Assembly: GCF_001815905.1 (NCBI RefSeq)
Contig: NZ_KV823268.1
Span: 19,558 to 83,557 of the forward strand
From: Brevibacterium sp. HMSC07C04
GTDB taxonomy: Bacteria; Actinomycetota; Actinomycetes; Actinomycetales; Brevibacteriaceae
DNA length: 64,000 nt
Direction of reading: 5' to 3'
A model generated the notes under the pieces. It was not told where the DNA came from. It saw nothing but the letters and a program-made list of their open reading frames with translations, and searched no databases. The position numbers and the translations under genes are program-made. Below are positions 42,919 to 52,204 of this stretch, piece after piece (position 1 is the stretch's first letter; every line of letters starts with the position of its first letter).

Positions 42919-44656
42919 ACATCTGCTGTCGATTGAGGACCTCAGCGTCACCTTCACCACCGACGCCGGTGATGTCAACGCCGTCAAGGGTGTGAGCCTC
43001 ACCGTCGACCCCGGCGAAGTGCTTGCCGTCGTCGGCGAATCCGGCTCCGGCAAAACCGTCACCGCCAAGACCATCCTGCGGCTGCTTCCGGAAACTGCCG
43101 TGGCAGAAGGCGCGGTTGTCGTCTCCGGTGAAAACGTCCTGACAATGGCTCCCTCCCAGCTGACCGGCATGCGGGGCCGCAAAGCAGCGATGGTGTTCCA
43201 GGAACCGTCCACCGCGCTCAACCCCGTTTTCCCCGTCGGCTGGCAGATCACGGAAGGCCTGCGCGCGCACGACCCCAAGGCGAACAGAAAAGACCTTCGG
43301 GCGCGCGCCGTCGAAGCCATGGAGAAGGTCGGCATCCCGCAGGCTGAGGAGCGCTTCGACTACTACCCACACCAGTTCTCGGGCGGACAGAAGCAGCGCA
43401 TAGTCATCGCCATGGCCCTGGCCCTCGGCGCGGACTTGGTCATTGCCGACGAACCGACAACCGCACTGGATGTCACAGTCCAGTCGGAAATCCTCGACCT
43501 CATGCGGTCGCTGAAAGACGAATTCTCCACCGGGATCGTGCTCATCACCCACAACATGGGAGTCGTCGCCGACCTCGCAGACCGGGTTGCCGTCATGTAC
43601 CGCGGTGAGCTCGTCGAAGTTGCCGAGGTCCGCTCACTGTTCGCAGACCCTCAGCACCCGTACACCAAGTCCCTGCTGGCTGCGGTGCCCAAAATCCGCA
43701 CGCTTAGGGGTGGCCCGGCCTCCGGGAACGCTCAGGTGCAGAAAACCCAGGTGGGACAGGCTCAGGCGCAGGAAGATTCCGAGCCTGCAGGCGCCTCGGC
43801 AGGGGAGAATACCGCTGATCCCTTTGCCGACGCTGAGACCATCGTCAAGGCTCGCGGTCTGGAGATCACCTACCGCGGCGGCTTCGGCAAACCGGACTTC
43901 AAGGCCATCACGGGCGTGGACTTCGACATCCGCGAAGGCGAGGTCTACGGCCTGGTGGGCGAATCCGGTTCCGGCAAAACCACCATCGGCCGTGCCATCG
44001 CCGGTCTGACCCGTGCCAGCGGAGGTTCCCTGCGGGTTTTCGATCAGGAAATGGTCGGCTTCAAGGAAAAGGAATTCAAGCCGCTGAGGCAGAAGATCGG
44101 CTTCGTGTTCCAGGACCCCGCCGCATCCTTCAATCCGCACCTGTCAATCGGGGACTGCATTGCCGAACCCTTCCGGGTACACCGGCAGGGCATGAGCGAA
44201 CGCGACCGTCGCAGCGAAGTCATCCGCCTGCTCGACGCCGTCCAGCTTCCGGCCCACTACGCCGACCGCTATCCGCACGAACTGTCCGGCGGACAGCGTC
44301 AGCGCTGCTCGCTGGCCCGCGGCTTGGCCCTGCAGCCCGAACTGGTGGTAGCCGACGAACCCACGTCTGCCCTCGACGTATCAGTCCAGGCCCGTGTGCT
44401 TGAGCTGTTCACCCAGCTGCAGGATGAATTCGGCTTCGCCGCACTGTTCATCAGCCACGACCTCGCTGTAGTCGACATGCTGTCGGACCGCCTGGGAGTG
44501 CTCTTCCACGGAGAGCTGCTCGAAGAGGGCACCGGCGAACAGGTGCTCGGCGCACCACAGCACACGTACACGCAGCGGCTCATCGCATCGCTGCCCGTAC
44601 CAGACCCCGTGGAACAGGAAACCCGGCGCAAGCTGGCACGTTCCCTGCGGGGCTGA
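42911..44656 (+). CDS. Peptide-type ABC importer, fused twin ATPase
   Basis: 581 residues with two ABC domains in one chain. First: Walker A GESGSGKTV, FSGGQKQRIVIAMALALGAD, VIADEPTTALDV. Second: Walker A GESGSGKTT (from about residue 353), LSGGQRQRCSLARGLALQP, VVADEPTSALDV. The linker (about 265-310) is Gln/Ala-rich. Same architecture as the ATPase at 6706-8352 but a different sequence, so two distinct importers exist in this window. Last gene of the operon. Confidence 0.94.
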   Translation: MSEHLLSIEDLSVTFTTDAGDVNAVKGVSLTVDPGEVLAVVGESGSGKTVTAKTILRLLPETAVAEGAVVVSGENVLTMAPSQLTGMRGRKAAMVFQEPSTALNPVFPVGWQITEGLRAHDPKANRKDLRARAVEAMEKVGIPQAEERFDYYPHQFSGGQKQRIVIAMALALGADLVIADEPTTALDVTVQSEILDLMRSLKDEFSTGIVLITHNMGVVADLADRVAVMYRGELVEVAEVRSLFADPQHPYTKSLLAAVPKIRTLRGGPASGNAQVQKTQVGQAQAQEDSEPAGASAGENTADPFADAETIVKARGLEITYRGGFGKPDFKAITGVDFDIREGEVYGLVGESGSGKTTIGRAIAGLTRASGGSLRVFDQEMVGFKEKEFKPLRQKIGFVFQDPAASFNPHLSIGDCIAEPFRVHRQGMSERDRRSEVIRLLDAVQLPAHYADRYPHELSGGQRQRCSLARGLALQPELVVADEPTSALDVSVQARVLELFTQLQDEFGFAALFISHDLAVVDMLSDRLGVLFHGELLEEGTGEQVLGAPQHTYTQRLIASLPVPDPVEQETRRKLARSLRG

Positions 44657-44681
44657 GAACACCGACCCCAGCCGAGAACTC

Positions 44682-44724
44682 AACGAGGTGCCGCTCACCC
44701 GGGGAAGGTGAGCGGCACCTCGTT
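44682..44724 (+). terminator. Importer operon terminator, GAGGTGCCGCTCAC family, copy 3
   Basis: Perfect 18-base stem with loop CGGGGAA, followed by CTTTGG, 25 bases after the ATPase stop; the convergent thioesterase gene ends at 44783. Confidence 0.9.
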
Positions 44725-44782
44725 CTTTGGTCTGGGGACAGTACCCGGCGGCCGGATTATGCGGTGCAGCGGGGTGTAGACG

Positions 44783-45199
44783 TCACATGAAGGTGCGCAG
44801 GCGCTCTTTGGCCGCCTCGAGCAGGGGAGCGGAACGGCGGGTGGAGGTGTTCGTCATGACCATGACGGAGGTCGCCTTGGCGCGGACTTCGCCTTCGTTG
44901 ATGAGCAGCTGCTCTAGGGCGATTGACGAATTGCCGATTTTCGTCAGGCGCGTGCGGATTTCGACTTCGCCGGGCCACAGCACTTCAGCCAGGTAGTCGA
45001 TCGTGATGGTCGCAAGCACAAAGGCGTCGTCGGCACCGAAGACATCCTCCATGGACTGGATGATCTCCACGCGGCCGCACTCAAAGTAGGTCGCGTAGAC
45101 GGCGTTGTTGACATGACCCTGCCTGTCGGTGTCGCCGTAGCGGATCTTTTCAATTGCACTCAGCGGGAAATCGCTGGGTTTGGGCTGTTCATTGGGCAT
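44783..45199 (-). CDS. Acyl-CoA thioesterase, 4HBT hotdog family
   Basis: 138 residues, single hotdog domain; the active-site segment RYGDTDRQGHVNNAVYATYFE is present with Asp as catalytic residue. It is a different subgroup from the protein at 12063-12506. Six bases before the ATG is CAGACT, the same sequence and spacing found before the crotonase-like gene at 25055, which may be a -10 element for a leaderless mRNA. The acyl substrate is unknown. Confidence 0.85.
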   Translation of the reverse strand: MPNEQPKPSDFPLSAIEKIRYGDTDRQGHVNNAVYATYFECGRVEIIQSMEDVFGADDAFVLATITIDYLAEVLWPGEVEIRTRLTKIGNSSIALEQLLINEGEVRAKATSVMVMTNTSTRRSAPLLEAAKERLRTFM

Positions 45200-45288
45200 A
45201 CGGTCAGTCTGCCATGCGGGGTGGGCGCGCGGTGTCCGGGCCTGGCAGAGGTCAAGCGCACTGCGCGGCCGTTGTCTGCCGCCGTGAG

Positions 45289-45294
45289 TACAGT
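45289..45294 (+). promoter_or_regulatory. -10 element of FAD oxidoreductase gene, probable leaderless start
   Basis: TACAGT followed by GGGGGC and the GTG at 45301; transcription would begin at the start codon. Confidence 0.45.
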
Positions 45295-45300
45295 GGGGGC

Positions 45301-46566
45301 GTGAAGAAGTCGGACATTGTGATTATCGGCGGCGGTGCTGCAGGCAGCCAGATCGCCCAGGTCCTGTCGCGTGCTGGAAAAACCGCCGTGAGTGTTGACC
45401 CACGGGACGAACCTGTTGAACTGCCGCCCCTGACCGACGGGCTCTTCGGCGACGAGCTCACCGTCACTCCGCTGCCCGTTCCTCCGGGCACAGCACGCAT
45501 CACGGCAGAAGCCGTGCGCGTCGAACAGGGTGCCGTGCACCTGGCAGACGGCCGGGTGCTGGAGGCCGAATCGATTGTCATTGCCACCGGACTGCGTCCG
45601 CGCCGCTCGCCGATTCCAGGCGGATACACCGTGGGCTCCCTTCCCGAGGCGCAAGCACTCCGTGCTGCTGTGCTTGGCACCGAGTCCGCCAACCTGAACC
45701 CAGAAGCCAGCGTCGAAGGCGGTGCTCCAAAGTCCACTGGGTCCCTCCCGCGGCTGGGTGTTCTGGGCTCGGGCTTCTTGGCCCTTGAGATCGCGCGGTC
45801 GGCAGCCGACAGGGGCGTGGAGGTGTCGCTGCACTTGCGCGGCGACCTGCCCCTGCCCGGGACCAGCCCGGAACTGGGCCGGGCTGTGCTTGCGCTCAAT
45901 GAGGCTGCAGGCGTGCGCTGTGTTCCCCACGACCCGAACCCGGATGTCGCATCTGCCGATGTGTGGGCTGCCGCGGTCGGTTCCCGCCCGGTGCTCCCGG
46001 AGTGTTCGTGGCCGCTGACGTTCTCCGGTCGCCTGGCCGTGGGCGCTGACCTGCAGGTGGTGCCCGGCGTGTGGGCCGTGGGCGACTGCGCCGAACCAGT
46101 CGAGGGCCCGAACGCAGGTTTGGGCGACGGCGGTGCGGAGCCGACAGCGCTTTCCCAAGGGCTGTGGCTGGGCCGGGTACTTGCCGGTGAGGATGTCGAT
46201 GCCAGGTGGCACGAGGTGCCCTCCCGCTGGAGCTTCCAGGGCACCACCCGGGTGTTCACGGCAGGGGCCTCATACAGTGCGTGCGACCCCAACCCGGTTG
46301 CGCTGGGCGATATCCGCGCAGGTCGCGGACAGCTGCTGTTCTTCAGCGGTCCCGAAGACGACAGCGTCGTGCTGCGGGTGGAGACAATCGGCCTGCCTCC
46401 GGCGCACAATGCCGCAAAGCGCCTGCTCGGGCCGGTCCTTGCAGAAGGACTTGACGCGATCGCAGAAGGCCATCAGATGCCGGGTGCGGTGACGAGGAAA
46501 GAAGCCGAAGCACCGGACTTCGACATGCGCAGACGCGTGCGCCAGCCCGCGGGGCGAATCGCCTAA
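45301..46566 (+). CDS. FAD-dependent pyridine nucleotide-disulfide-type oxidoreductase
   Basis: 421 residues, two Rossmann folds: FAD-binding GGGAAGSQIA at 10-19, ATGLRPRRSPIPG, NAD-binding GSGFLALEIARSAADRG, and the second FAD contact WAVGDCAEP. No redox-active CxxxxC pair is seen, so it resembles ferredoxin/rubredoxin reductases more than disulfide reductases. The C-terminal region WSFQGTTRVFTAGASYSA fits the reductase C domain. Start at GTG 45301 from promoter spacing. No ferredoxin gene is adjacent, so the electron acceptor is unknown. Confidence 0.8.
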   Translation: MKKSDIVIIGGGAAGSQIAQVLSRAGKTAVSVDPRDEPVELPPLTDGLFGDELTVTPLPVPPGTARITAEAVRVEQGAVHLADGRVLEAESIVIATGLRPRRSPIPGGYTVGSLPEAQALRAAVLGTESANLNPEASVEGGAPKSTGSLPRLGVLGSGFLALEIARSAADRGVEVSLHLRGDLPLPGTSPELGRAVLALNEAAGVRCVPHDPNPDVASADVWAAAVGSRPVLPECSWPLTFSGRLAVGADLQVVPGVWAVGDCAEPVEGPNAGLGDGGAEPTALSQGLWLGRVLAGEDVDARWHEVPSRWSFQGTTRVFTAGASYSACDPNPVALGDIRAGRGQLLFFSGPEDDSVVLRVETIGLPPAHNAAKRLLGPVLAEGLDAIAEGHQMPGAVTRKEAEAPDFDMRRRVRQPAGRIA

Positions 46567-46600
46567 AAGCCACATGAGCAAAGTTCATCTGGCCACTCGG

Positions 46601-46606
46601 TAGAAT
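46601..46606 (+). promoter_or_regulatory. -10 element of polysaccharide export operon
   Basis: TAGAAT, 39 bases before the permease ATG, with AAGGAAG as ribosome binding site at 46627-46633. Unlike several neighbours this gene has a normal leader. Confidence 0.45.
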
Positions 46607-46645
46607 CTTTGTGTTCATCAACGTCAAAGGAAGAGTCGCGCGTTC

Positions 46646-47494
46646 ATGTCTATGAGTGATTTCGCCGCTGAGCACTCACTCGAGCGGGTGGGCGCCAGGG
46701 CGCCGTTCCTCGCCTACCTGCGCGAAGTCTGGCGGCGGCGCGACTTCACAGTGACTCTGGCCCGCTATCGCATGCGCAGCGCCAATGAGCGCAACCGCCT
46801 GGGTCAGCTGTGGGTGCTTCTGCGCCCGTCGTTCTCCGCCCTCATCTACGGCCTGGTGTTCGGCTTCATCCTCGCAGGCAGCCGACCGCCGAACTTCGCC
46901 CCCTATGTCATCATCGGCGTGTTCATGCTCGAGTTCTACAACTCGTCGATGAACGGCGGAGCGAAGTCGATCATTTCGAACACGGCTCTCGTGCAGTCCC
47001 TGCCGTTCCCGCGCATGGTGCTGCCCCTGGCAAAGGTGCTCGAAGAGTTCTTCAACTTCATTCCGACCCTGCTGCTGATGGCAGTGCTCGTGATAATCGG
47101 CGGCGATCTGCCGAACCTCCAGTGGCTGCTCATGATCCCGCTGGTGGCTCTGTTTGCGATCCTCAACACCGGGGTGGCGCTCATCTTCGCCCGCCTGACG
47201 GTCCACTTTCGCGACTTGAGCCAGTTCACGCCGTTCATTTCGCGCATGATCTTCTACACCTCGGGTGTTTTCTTCAACCCTCTTGCACTTGTTGAAGACA
47301 AGCCGGTGCTCAAGGCCATCTTCGACTGGCACCCCCTGTTCGAGGTGCTGTCACTGGGCCGCGGCATCCTCATGGACGCCTATGAAATCCACTGGAACTA
47401 CTGGTGGCACCTGGCGGTGTGGGCGTTTGGCCTGCTGATCATCGGCACGATCTTCTTCTGGCGAGCAGAGGAGCGCTATGGTCGAGAAAGCTGA
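46646..47494 (+). CDS. ABC-2 polysaccharide/teichoic acid exporter permease
   Basis: Membrane subunit moving a lipid-linked polymer across the membrane. 282 residues; N-terminal cytoplasmic part with RRDFTVTLARYRMRSANERNRLGQLW followed by six hydrophobic segments, the layout of TagG/Wzm/RfbD proteins. The next gene is a Wzt-type ATPase overlapping by 17 bases. An ATG six bases downstream is an alternative start. The polymer could be a galactan-, teichoic- or capsule-like cell-wall component. Confidence 0.9.
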   Translation: MSMSDFAAEHSLERVGARAPFLAYLREVWRRRDFTVTLARYRMRSANERNRLGQLWVLLRPSFSALIYGLVFGFILAGSRPPNFAPYVIIGVFMLEFYNSSMNGGAKSIISNTALVQSLPFPRMVLPLAKVLEEFFNFIPTLLLMAVLVIIGGDLPNLQWLLMIPLVALFAILNTGVALIFARLTVHFRDLSQFTPFISRMIFYTSGVFFNPLALVEDKPVLKAIFDWHPLFEVLSLGRGILMDAYEIHWNYWWHLAVWAFGLLIIGTIFFWRAEERYGRES

Positions 47495-48245
47495 TATGGA
47501 ATCCAAGCCCCGCGAAGGCGAACCGGTCGTCGTCGTCGACGACCTTCACATCACGTTCAAAACACTGGCCACGGGCAAGCGGATGACTCCCGGGCAGGCC
47601 GGTGGGCTGTTCCAGCGCAAGCGCAGCTATAAGGAAGTCCAAGCTCTCAAAGGCGTGTCCTTTGCGGCCAACGCTAATGAATCAATCGGTGTGATCGGCA
47701 CGAACGGATCCGGCAAGTCGACCCTCATGCGCGCACTCACCGGTCTCATCCCGCCCACCGAGGGGGCCGTCTACGCGAGGTCCCGACCGAACCTGCTGGG
47801 CGTCGGCGCAGCGCTCATCCGCGACCTCTCCGGAGGCCAGAACATCATCCTCGGCGGCCTCGCTATGGGCATGAAGCGCGAAGAGATCGAAGAGAAGTAC
47901 GACGAAATCGTCGAGTTCACCGGTCTGCAGGAGTTCATTGACATGCCGATGCGCACGTACTCCTCGGGTATGACCGCGCGGCTGAAGTTCGCGATTGCCA
48001 CGGCAAAGGACTACGAAATCCTCATCGTCGACGAAGCGCTCGCGGTCGGTGACCGCCAGTTCCAGGAGAAGTCGGAAGCCCGCATCCGCGGCATCCGGGA
48101 ATCGGCCGGTACAGTTTTCCTCGTCTCGCACTCAATGCGGTCGATCCGCGACACGTGCAACAGGACGATTTGGATTGAAAAGGGCGTCCTCATGGCCGAC
48201 GGCGATACTGATGACGTTGTCAAAGAATACGAAGCACACAGGTGA
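47478..48245 (+). CDS. Polysaccharide/teichoic acid exporter ATPase
   Basis: 255 residues; Walker A GTNGSGKST, the TagH/Wzt-type signature YSSGMTARLKFAIA, Walker B ILIVDEALAVGD and H-loop LVSHSM. There is no C-terminal carbohydrate-binding domain, so export is probably not chain-end dependent. GAGGAG lies five bases before the ATG at 47478. Overlaps the glycosyltransferase gene by four bases. Confidence 0.93.
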   Translation: MVEKADMESKPREGEPVVVVDDLHITFKTLATGKRMTPGQAGGLFQRKRSYKEVQALKGVSFAANANESIGVIGTNGSGKSTLMRALTGLIPPTEGAVYARSRPNLLGVGAALIRDLSGGQNIILGGLAMGMKREEIEEKYDEIVEFTGLQEFIDMPMRTYSSGMTARLKFAIATAKDYEILIVDEALAVGDRQFQEKSEARIRGIRESAGTVFLVSHSMRSIRDTCNRTIWIEKGVLMADGDTDDVVKEYEAHR

Positions 48246-49357
48246 GCTGCGTGAGCATTGACCTATCCCAGCTGTGGGAACTCGATGAGCGTCCGGGCGT
48301 GTCTTTCATCATGCCGGTGCTCAACGAAGAGAAGCGGATTGAACGCGCCGTACAGACGGTGCTGGACCAGGAGTACCTGGGGCCGAAGGAAATCGTCATC
48401 GGCTTGGGGCCGTCGACCGACAGGACGACTGAAATCGCTGAGCGCATGGCCCGCGAAGACGCGCGCGTCACGGTGGTCCACAACCCCGCGGGCGACACCC
48501 CTACAAGCCTCAACCTGTCAATTGCCGAAACTCGCTACCCGGTGATCATCCGGGTGGATGCGCACTCCGAACTGCCGCGAAACTACGCGGCACTCGGAGT
48601 TGACACGCTGCGCGAAACCGGTGCTGCCAATGTCGGCGGGCTCATGCGCGCGGTGGGGGACACCCCGTTCCAAAAAGCCGTTGCCCGCGCCTACATGTCG
48701 CCCATCGGTCTGGGCGGCCCGGCCTATCACTCCGGCGCGCAGGCCGGCCCCAGCGAATCCGCCTACCTGGGCATCTTCCGGCGTGAAGTCTTTGAGCTGC
48801 TGGGCGGTTTTGACCCCACCCTGCGCCGCGGCCAGGACTGGGAACTCAACCTGCGCATTCGCGCTGCCGGCGGGCTGGTGTGGTTCAACCCCGAACTCAC
48901 CGTGACGTACTGGCCGCGCGCTGATATCCGCAGCGTTGCCCAGCAGTTCTATGCGACGGGCAAGTGGCGGGCCGAAATCGTGCGCCGCCACAGCACGCGC
49001 AACAGTCTGCGCTATTTCGCCCCACCCGTGCTGGTCGGCGGTCTTGCCGCCGCCGCGGTGGGCACAGCGCTGCAGGCTGCTGGTGCTGCCCGCCGCCTGC
49101 CGACACCGGTGCGCTGGGGAATAGGCGCAGCACAGATGGGGGCTGCCACCTATGCCGCCGCTGTTTCGGCACTGGCCGTTTCAGCCCCCGACGCCGACCG
49201 CCGGGAAAAGGCAGCCTTTGTCGCGGCTGTGCCGACAATGCACATTGCGTGGGGAACCGGCTTCATCAAAGGCATCGTCACGGGAGCCGACCACGGGGAT
49301 GCCGACCGCTCCAGAACAGACACAGGCGGCACCCGGGCAGAAGAGCAGGACCGCTGA
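48242..49357 (+). CDS. Family 2 glycosyltransferase, ExoA-like
   Basis: 371 residues; GT-A fold with PGVSFIMPVLNEEKRIERAV at the start, the metal-binding IIRVDAHSE (DxD-like) and the acceptor/catalytic GQDWELN, then two hydrophobic segments (about 254-275 and 290-312) that place it on the inner face of the membrane. It resembles ExoA-type transferases in exopolysaccharide synthesis. GTG start at 48242 overlaps the ATPase stop; GTG 48251 is also possible. Likely adds sugars to the polymer exported by the two preceding genes. Confidence 0.87.
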   Translation: MSCVSIDLSQLWELDERPGVSFIMPVLNEEKRIERAVQTVLDQEYLGPKEIVIGLGPSTDRTTEIAERMAREDARVTVVHNPAGDTPTSLNLSIAETRYPVIIRVDAHSELPRNYAALGVDTLRETGAANVGGLMRAVGDTPFQKAVARAYMSPIGLGGPAYHSGAQAGPSESAYLGIFRREVFELLGGFDPTLRRGQDWELNLRIRAAGGLVWFNPELTVTYWPRADIRSVAQQFYATGKWRAEIVRRHSTRNSLRYFAPPVLVGGLAAAAVGTALQAAGAARRLPTPVRWGIGAAQMGAATYAAAVSALAVSAPDADRREKAAFVAAVPTMHIAWGTGFIKGIVTGADHGDADRSRTDTGGTRAEEQDR

Positions 49358-50220
49358 TGGGCAAGAAGTTCGAGTTCGGCAAAAAGCCGGGACAGGGTTT
49401 CAATGCGCCGCTCATTGCCGGAGCGCTCGTGCTTGTGGGCATTCTGGTGGCCGTGGCGGTCTTCGTCTTCTCGCCCAAGGACCGGCTGACGGTCGACGGC
49501 CTCAACACGCCCGCGGTGGCGGCACTCGGCGGCGGTTCGGATTCTCTGCCGGCCAATTCCCGCGAAGCTCTGGAAGAGAACGCCAAGTTCGGATACCTCC
49601 CTGCGATCGATCTGGCGAAGACCGCTGACGGTGATTTGGTGCTGGCCAACGCCGACACCGCACAGGCCGACCTCAACCTGTCTCGCCCGCTGGACAAGAC
49701 CGCGACAGCGAACTTCCTGTCGGCAAAGATTCCGCCGGCCAAGAGCAAAGACGACAGTGAAGAGCAGACGCGCCCAGGCACCCCGATCACATTCGACGAC
49801 GCCATGAAGCGCTATGGCAAGTACCTGGTGTTCGCGCCTGGCGTCGAATCGCAGGAAGTGCTCACCGACGTCCTGGACATCACCGAAAAGCGCTCAAACC
49901 CGGATGCGCTCATTGTGCGTTCGACATCGCTGGAAGTCCTCAGTGCGGCAGAGGAAGCCGGTGCCACCGGTATGTACACAGGTGAGGTCACATCGACCAC
50001 CGCCGGTGAGCTGCGGGAGGCCGGGATTTCAATGGTCGCGCTCGAAGCAGCCGAGGGCCGTTTGGACACGGACGCCTACGACAGCGCGGGAATTCGCGTG
50101 TGGGCTTCCGGCGTTGAATCACAAGACCGGCTCAAAGAGCTTGAAAAGGACGGCGTCTTCGGTGCTCTGACCACTGATCCCTTTGCCGTCCAGCCGCCCG
50201 CTGTCAAAAGCAACGAGTGA
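49357..50220 (+). CDS. Membrane-anchored GDPD-like protein lacking catalytic residues
   Basis: 287 residues: basic N-terminus, one membrane segment at about 17-38, then an outside domain. The domain follows the glycerophosphodiester phosphodiesterase pattern from end to end but without its active site: the AHRG position reads ALGG (56-59), PEN reads PAN (65-67), the metal-binding ExD reads AID (83-85), and the HD position reads ANAD (97-100); the end retains GIRVWASGVESQDRLKELEK and a GALTTDP close to the GIITDRP of real enzymes. Start ATG overlaps the glycosyltransferase stop (TGATG). Probably a binding rather than catalytic protein; the fold call is from motif pattern only. Confidence 0.6.
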   Translation: MGKKFEFGKKPGQGFNAPLIAGALVLVGILVAVAVFVFSPKDRLTVDGLNTPAVAALGGGSDSLPANSREALEENAKFGYLPAIDLAKTADGDLVLANADTAQADLNLSRPLDKTATANFLSAKIPPAKSKDDSEEQTRPGTPITFDDAMKRYGKYLVFAPGVESQEVLTDVLDITEKRSNPDALIVRSTSLEVLSAAEEAGATGMYTGEVTSTTAGELREAGISMVALEAAEGRLDTDAYDSAGIRVWASGVESQDRLKELEKDGVFGALTTDPFAVQPPAVKSNE

Positions 50221-50258
50221 AGCGCATCCCGCGTTTCGCACCCCGCTGAAGGAGAGAC

Positions 50259-50720
50259 ATGAGTCAGCCGCTCGGCAAACCCGCACACATCGGCAACCTC
50301 GACGCATCGCAGCTGGGCCCACAGCCCACTTACCTGCCCGATGACCACCCGGATGTCGAAGCGCGCCGTCGCCTGGATGCAGGCGAAGAGCCCATTGACG
50401 TCGCCCACGACCTTCCGGCCTCCTGCCTGGCCTGGGCCGAACTGGCCGACGAAGCCTTCTCCGAGGGCCGCCTAGTGGACTCCTACGCCTATGCCCGCGT
50501 GGGCTACCACCGCGGTCTCGACGCGCTGCGCCAGGCCGGATGGCGCGGCGTGGGCCCGATCCCGTACTCCCACGAGGTCAACCGCGGCTTCCTGCGGGCC
50601 CTGTACAACCTGGGGCGCGCTGCCGCCGGCATCGGCGAAGCCGAAGAAGCCCATCGGATCGAGAAGTTCCTCCGCGACTCCGACCCGGAGGCCATTGACC
50701 GCATCGGCTCCGGCAGCTGA
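50259..50720 (+). CDS. DUF3151 family protein
   Basis: 153 residues, soluble, Ala- and Arg-rich helices (AWAELADEAFSEGRLVDSYAYARVGYHRGLDALRQAGWRG) recognisable as actinobacterial DUF3151, a family without assigned function that lies near purA and fba in mycobacteria as here. AAGGAGAG precedes the ATG. 38 bases after the GDPD-like gene, so it may be the last gene of that operon. Confidence 0.82.
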   Translation: MSQPLGKPAHIGNLDASQLGPQPTYLPDDHPDVEARRRLDAGEEPIDVAHDLPASCLAWAELADEAFSEGRLVDSYAYARVGYHRGLDALRQAGWRGVGPIPYSHEVNRGFLRALYNLGRAAAGIGEAEEAHRIEKFLRDSDPEAIDRIGSGS

Positions 50721-50790
50721 CGAGGCGCCGGGCGGCTCACGCGCAGGCTGCGTCACCGCAGTGCCCCGCATCACATTCGGCCGCATCGGC

Positions 50791-50826
50791 TAAACTGGTG
50801 CCGCAACGGCGGTCATCCGCCTTTTT
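50791..50826 (+). terminator. Terminator overlapping a candidate purA promoter
   Basis: GGCGG-TCAT-CCGCC followed by TTTTT (50808-50826) is a small intrinsic terminator 88 bases after the DUF3151 stop. TAAACT at 50791-50796, twelve bases upstream, resembles a -10 element, so a transcript starting near 50803 would meet the hairpin at once. A short GCGCT-GTC-AGCGC repeat follows at 50831-50843. Confidence 0.6.
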
Positions 50827-50869
50827 GTATGCGCTGTCAGCGCGTGAAGAAGTCAACGTGAGGTGACGA

Positions 50870-52156
50870 ATGCCTGCAATCGTGGTCGTCGGTGCCCAGT
50901 GGGGCGACGAAGGCAAGGGCAAGACAACAGACATCCTGGGAACCCAGGTCGACTATGTCGTCAAGCCCAACGGCGGCAACAACGCCGGGCACACGGTGGT
51001 TGTCGGCGGTGAAAAGTACGAACTCAAGCTGCTGCCGGCTGGCATTCTGTCGCCGAATGTTGTGCCCGTGATCGGCAACGGCGTCGTTGTGAACCTCGAA
51101 GCGCTCTTCTCCGAAATCGACGGTCTGGAAGCCCGCGGTGCTGATACGTCGAAGCTTAAGATCTCGGCCAACGCCCACCTTGTCGCGCCGTTCCACCAGA
51201 CGCTGGACAAGGTCACCGAACGGTTCCTGGGCAAGCGCGCGATCGGCACCACCGGTCGCGGCATCGGCCCCACTTACATGGACAAGACGGCGCGCTTGGG
51301 CATCCGCGTGCAGGACCTGTTCGACGAATCGATTCTCAGGCAGAAGATCGAAGGCTCGCTGCGCCAGAAGAACGAACTTCTGGTCAAGGTGTACAACCGC
51401 CGCGATGTCACGGTTGACGAAATCATGGAGTACTTCGCGCAGTACCGCGACCGCATTGCGCCCATGGTCACCGAAGCCGAACTGCTGCTGAACAAGGCTC
51501 TCGATGACGGCAAAGTCGTCGTCATGGAGGGCGGCCAGGCGACCATGCTCGATGTTGACCACGGAACCTACCCGTTCGTCACGTCCTCGAACCCCACAGC
51601 CGGCGGTGCCTGTGTTGGATCCGGCATCGGGCCCACCCGCATCAACCGCGTGGTCGGCATTGTGAAGGCCTACACCACCCGCGTGGGTGCAGGTCCGTTC
51701 CCTACGGAGCTGTTTGACGACATGGGCGAATACCTGCAGAAGCAGGGTGGGGAATTCGGCGTGAACACCGGCAGGCCGCGTCGCTGCGGCTGGTTTGACT
51801 CGGTCATCGCCCGCTATGCAAGCCGCGTCAACGGCTTCACCGACTACGTGCTGACCAAACTCGACGTGCTCGATGATCTGGACGAAATCCCGGTGTGCGT
51901 GGCCTATGAGGTCGACGGTGAGCGCTTTGACGAAATGCCGATGTCGCAGTCGGACTTCCACCACGCCAAGCCGATCTACGAAACGTTCCCCGGCTGGAAG
52001 GAAGACATCTCCGGTTGCCGGACTTTTGAGGATCTGCCGAAGAACGCGCAGGACTACGTGCTGGCTCTCGAACGGATGTCCGGCTGCCGGATTTCGGTCA
52101 TCGGTGTCGGTCCCGACCGCGAACAGTCGATCGTCCGCCACGACCTGCTGGACTGA
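50870..52156 (+). CDS. purA: Adenylosuccinate synthetase
   Basis: Joins IMP and aspartate with GTP in AMP synthesis. 428 residues, full length; GTP-binding [11 protein letters not shown] at 7-17, [10 protein letters not shown], the IMP-site [18 protein letters not shown]-like TSSNPTAGG and the RPRRCGWFD base-recognition loop are present. GAGGTG lies five bases before the ATG. Confidence 0.98.
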   Translation: MPAIVVVGAQWGDEGKGKTTDILGTQVDYVVKPNGGNNAGHTVVVGGEKYELKLLPAGILSPNVVPVIGNGVVVNLEALFSEIDGLEARGADTSKLKISANAHLVAPFHQTLDKVTERFLGKRAIGTTGRGIGPTYMDKTARLGIRVQDLFDESILRQKIEGSLRQKNELLVKVYNRRDVTVDEIMEYFAQYRDRIAPMVTEAELLLNKALDDGKVVVMEGGQATMLDVDHGTYPFVTSSNPTAGGACVGSGIGPTRINRVVGIVKAYTTRVGAGPFPTELFDDMGEYLQKQGGEFGVNTGRPRRCGWFDSVIARYASRVNGFTDYVLTKLDVLDDLDEIPVCVAYEVDGERFDEMPMSQSDFHHAKPIYETFPGWKEDISGCRTFEDLPKNAQDYVLALERMSGCRISVIGVGPDREQSIVRHDLLD

Positions 52157-52192
52157 TCCGCCGGACCGTTCTTCTGGCGGATGGAAGACGGC

Positions 52193-52198
52193 TAACCT
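52193..52198 (+). promoter_or_regulatory. -10 element of oligopeptidase gene, probable leaderless start
   Basis: TAACCT ends six bases before the ATG at 52205, with no ribosome binding site between. Confidence 0.4.
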
Positions 52199-52204
52199 TG
52201 TGCC

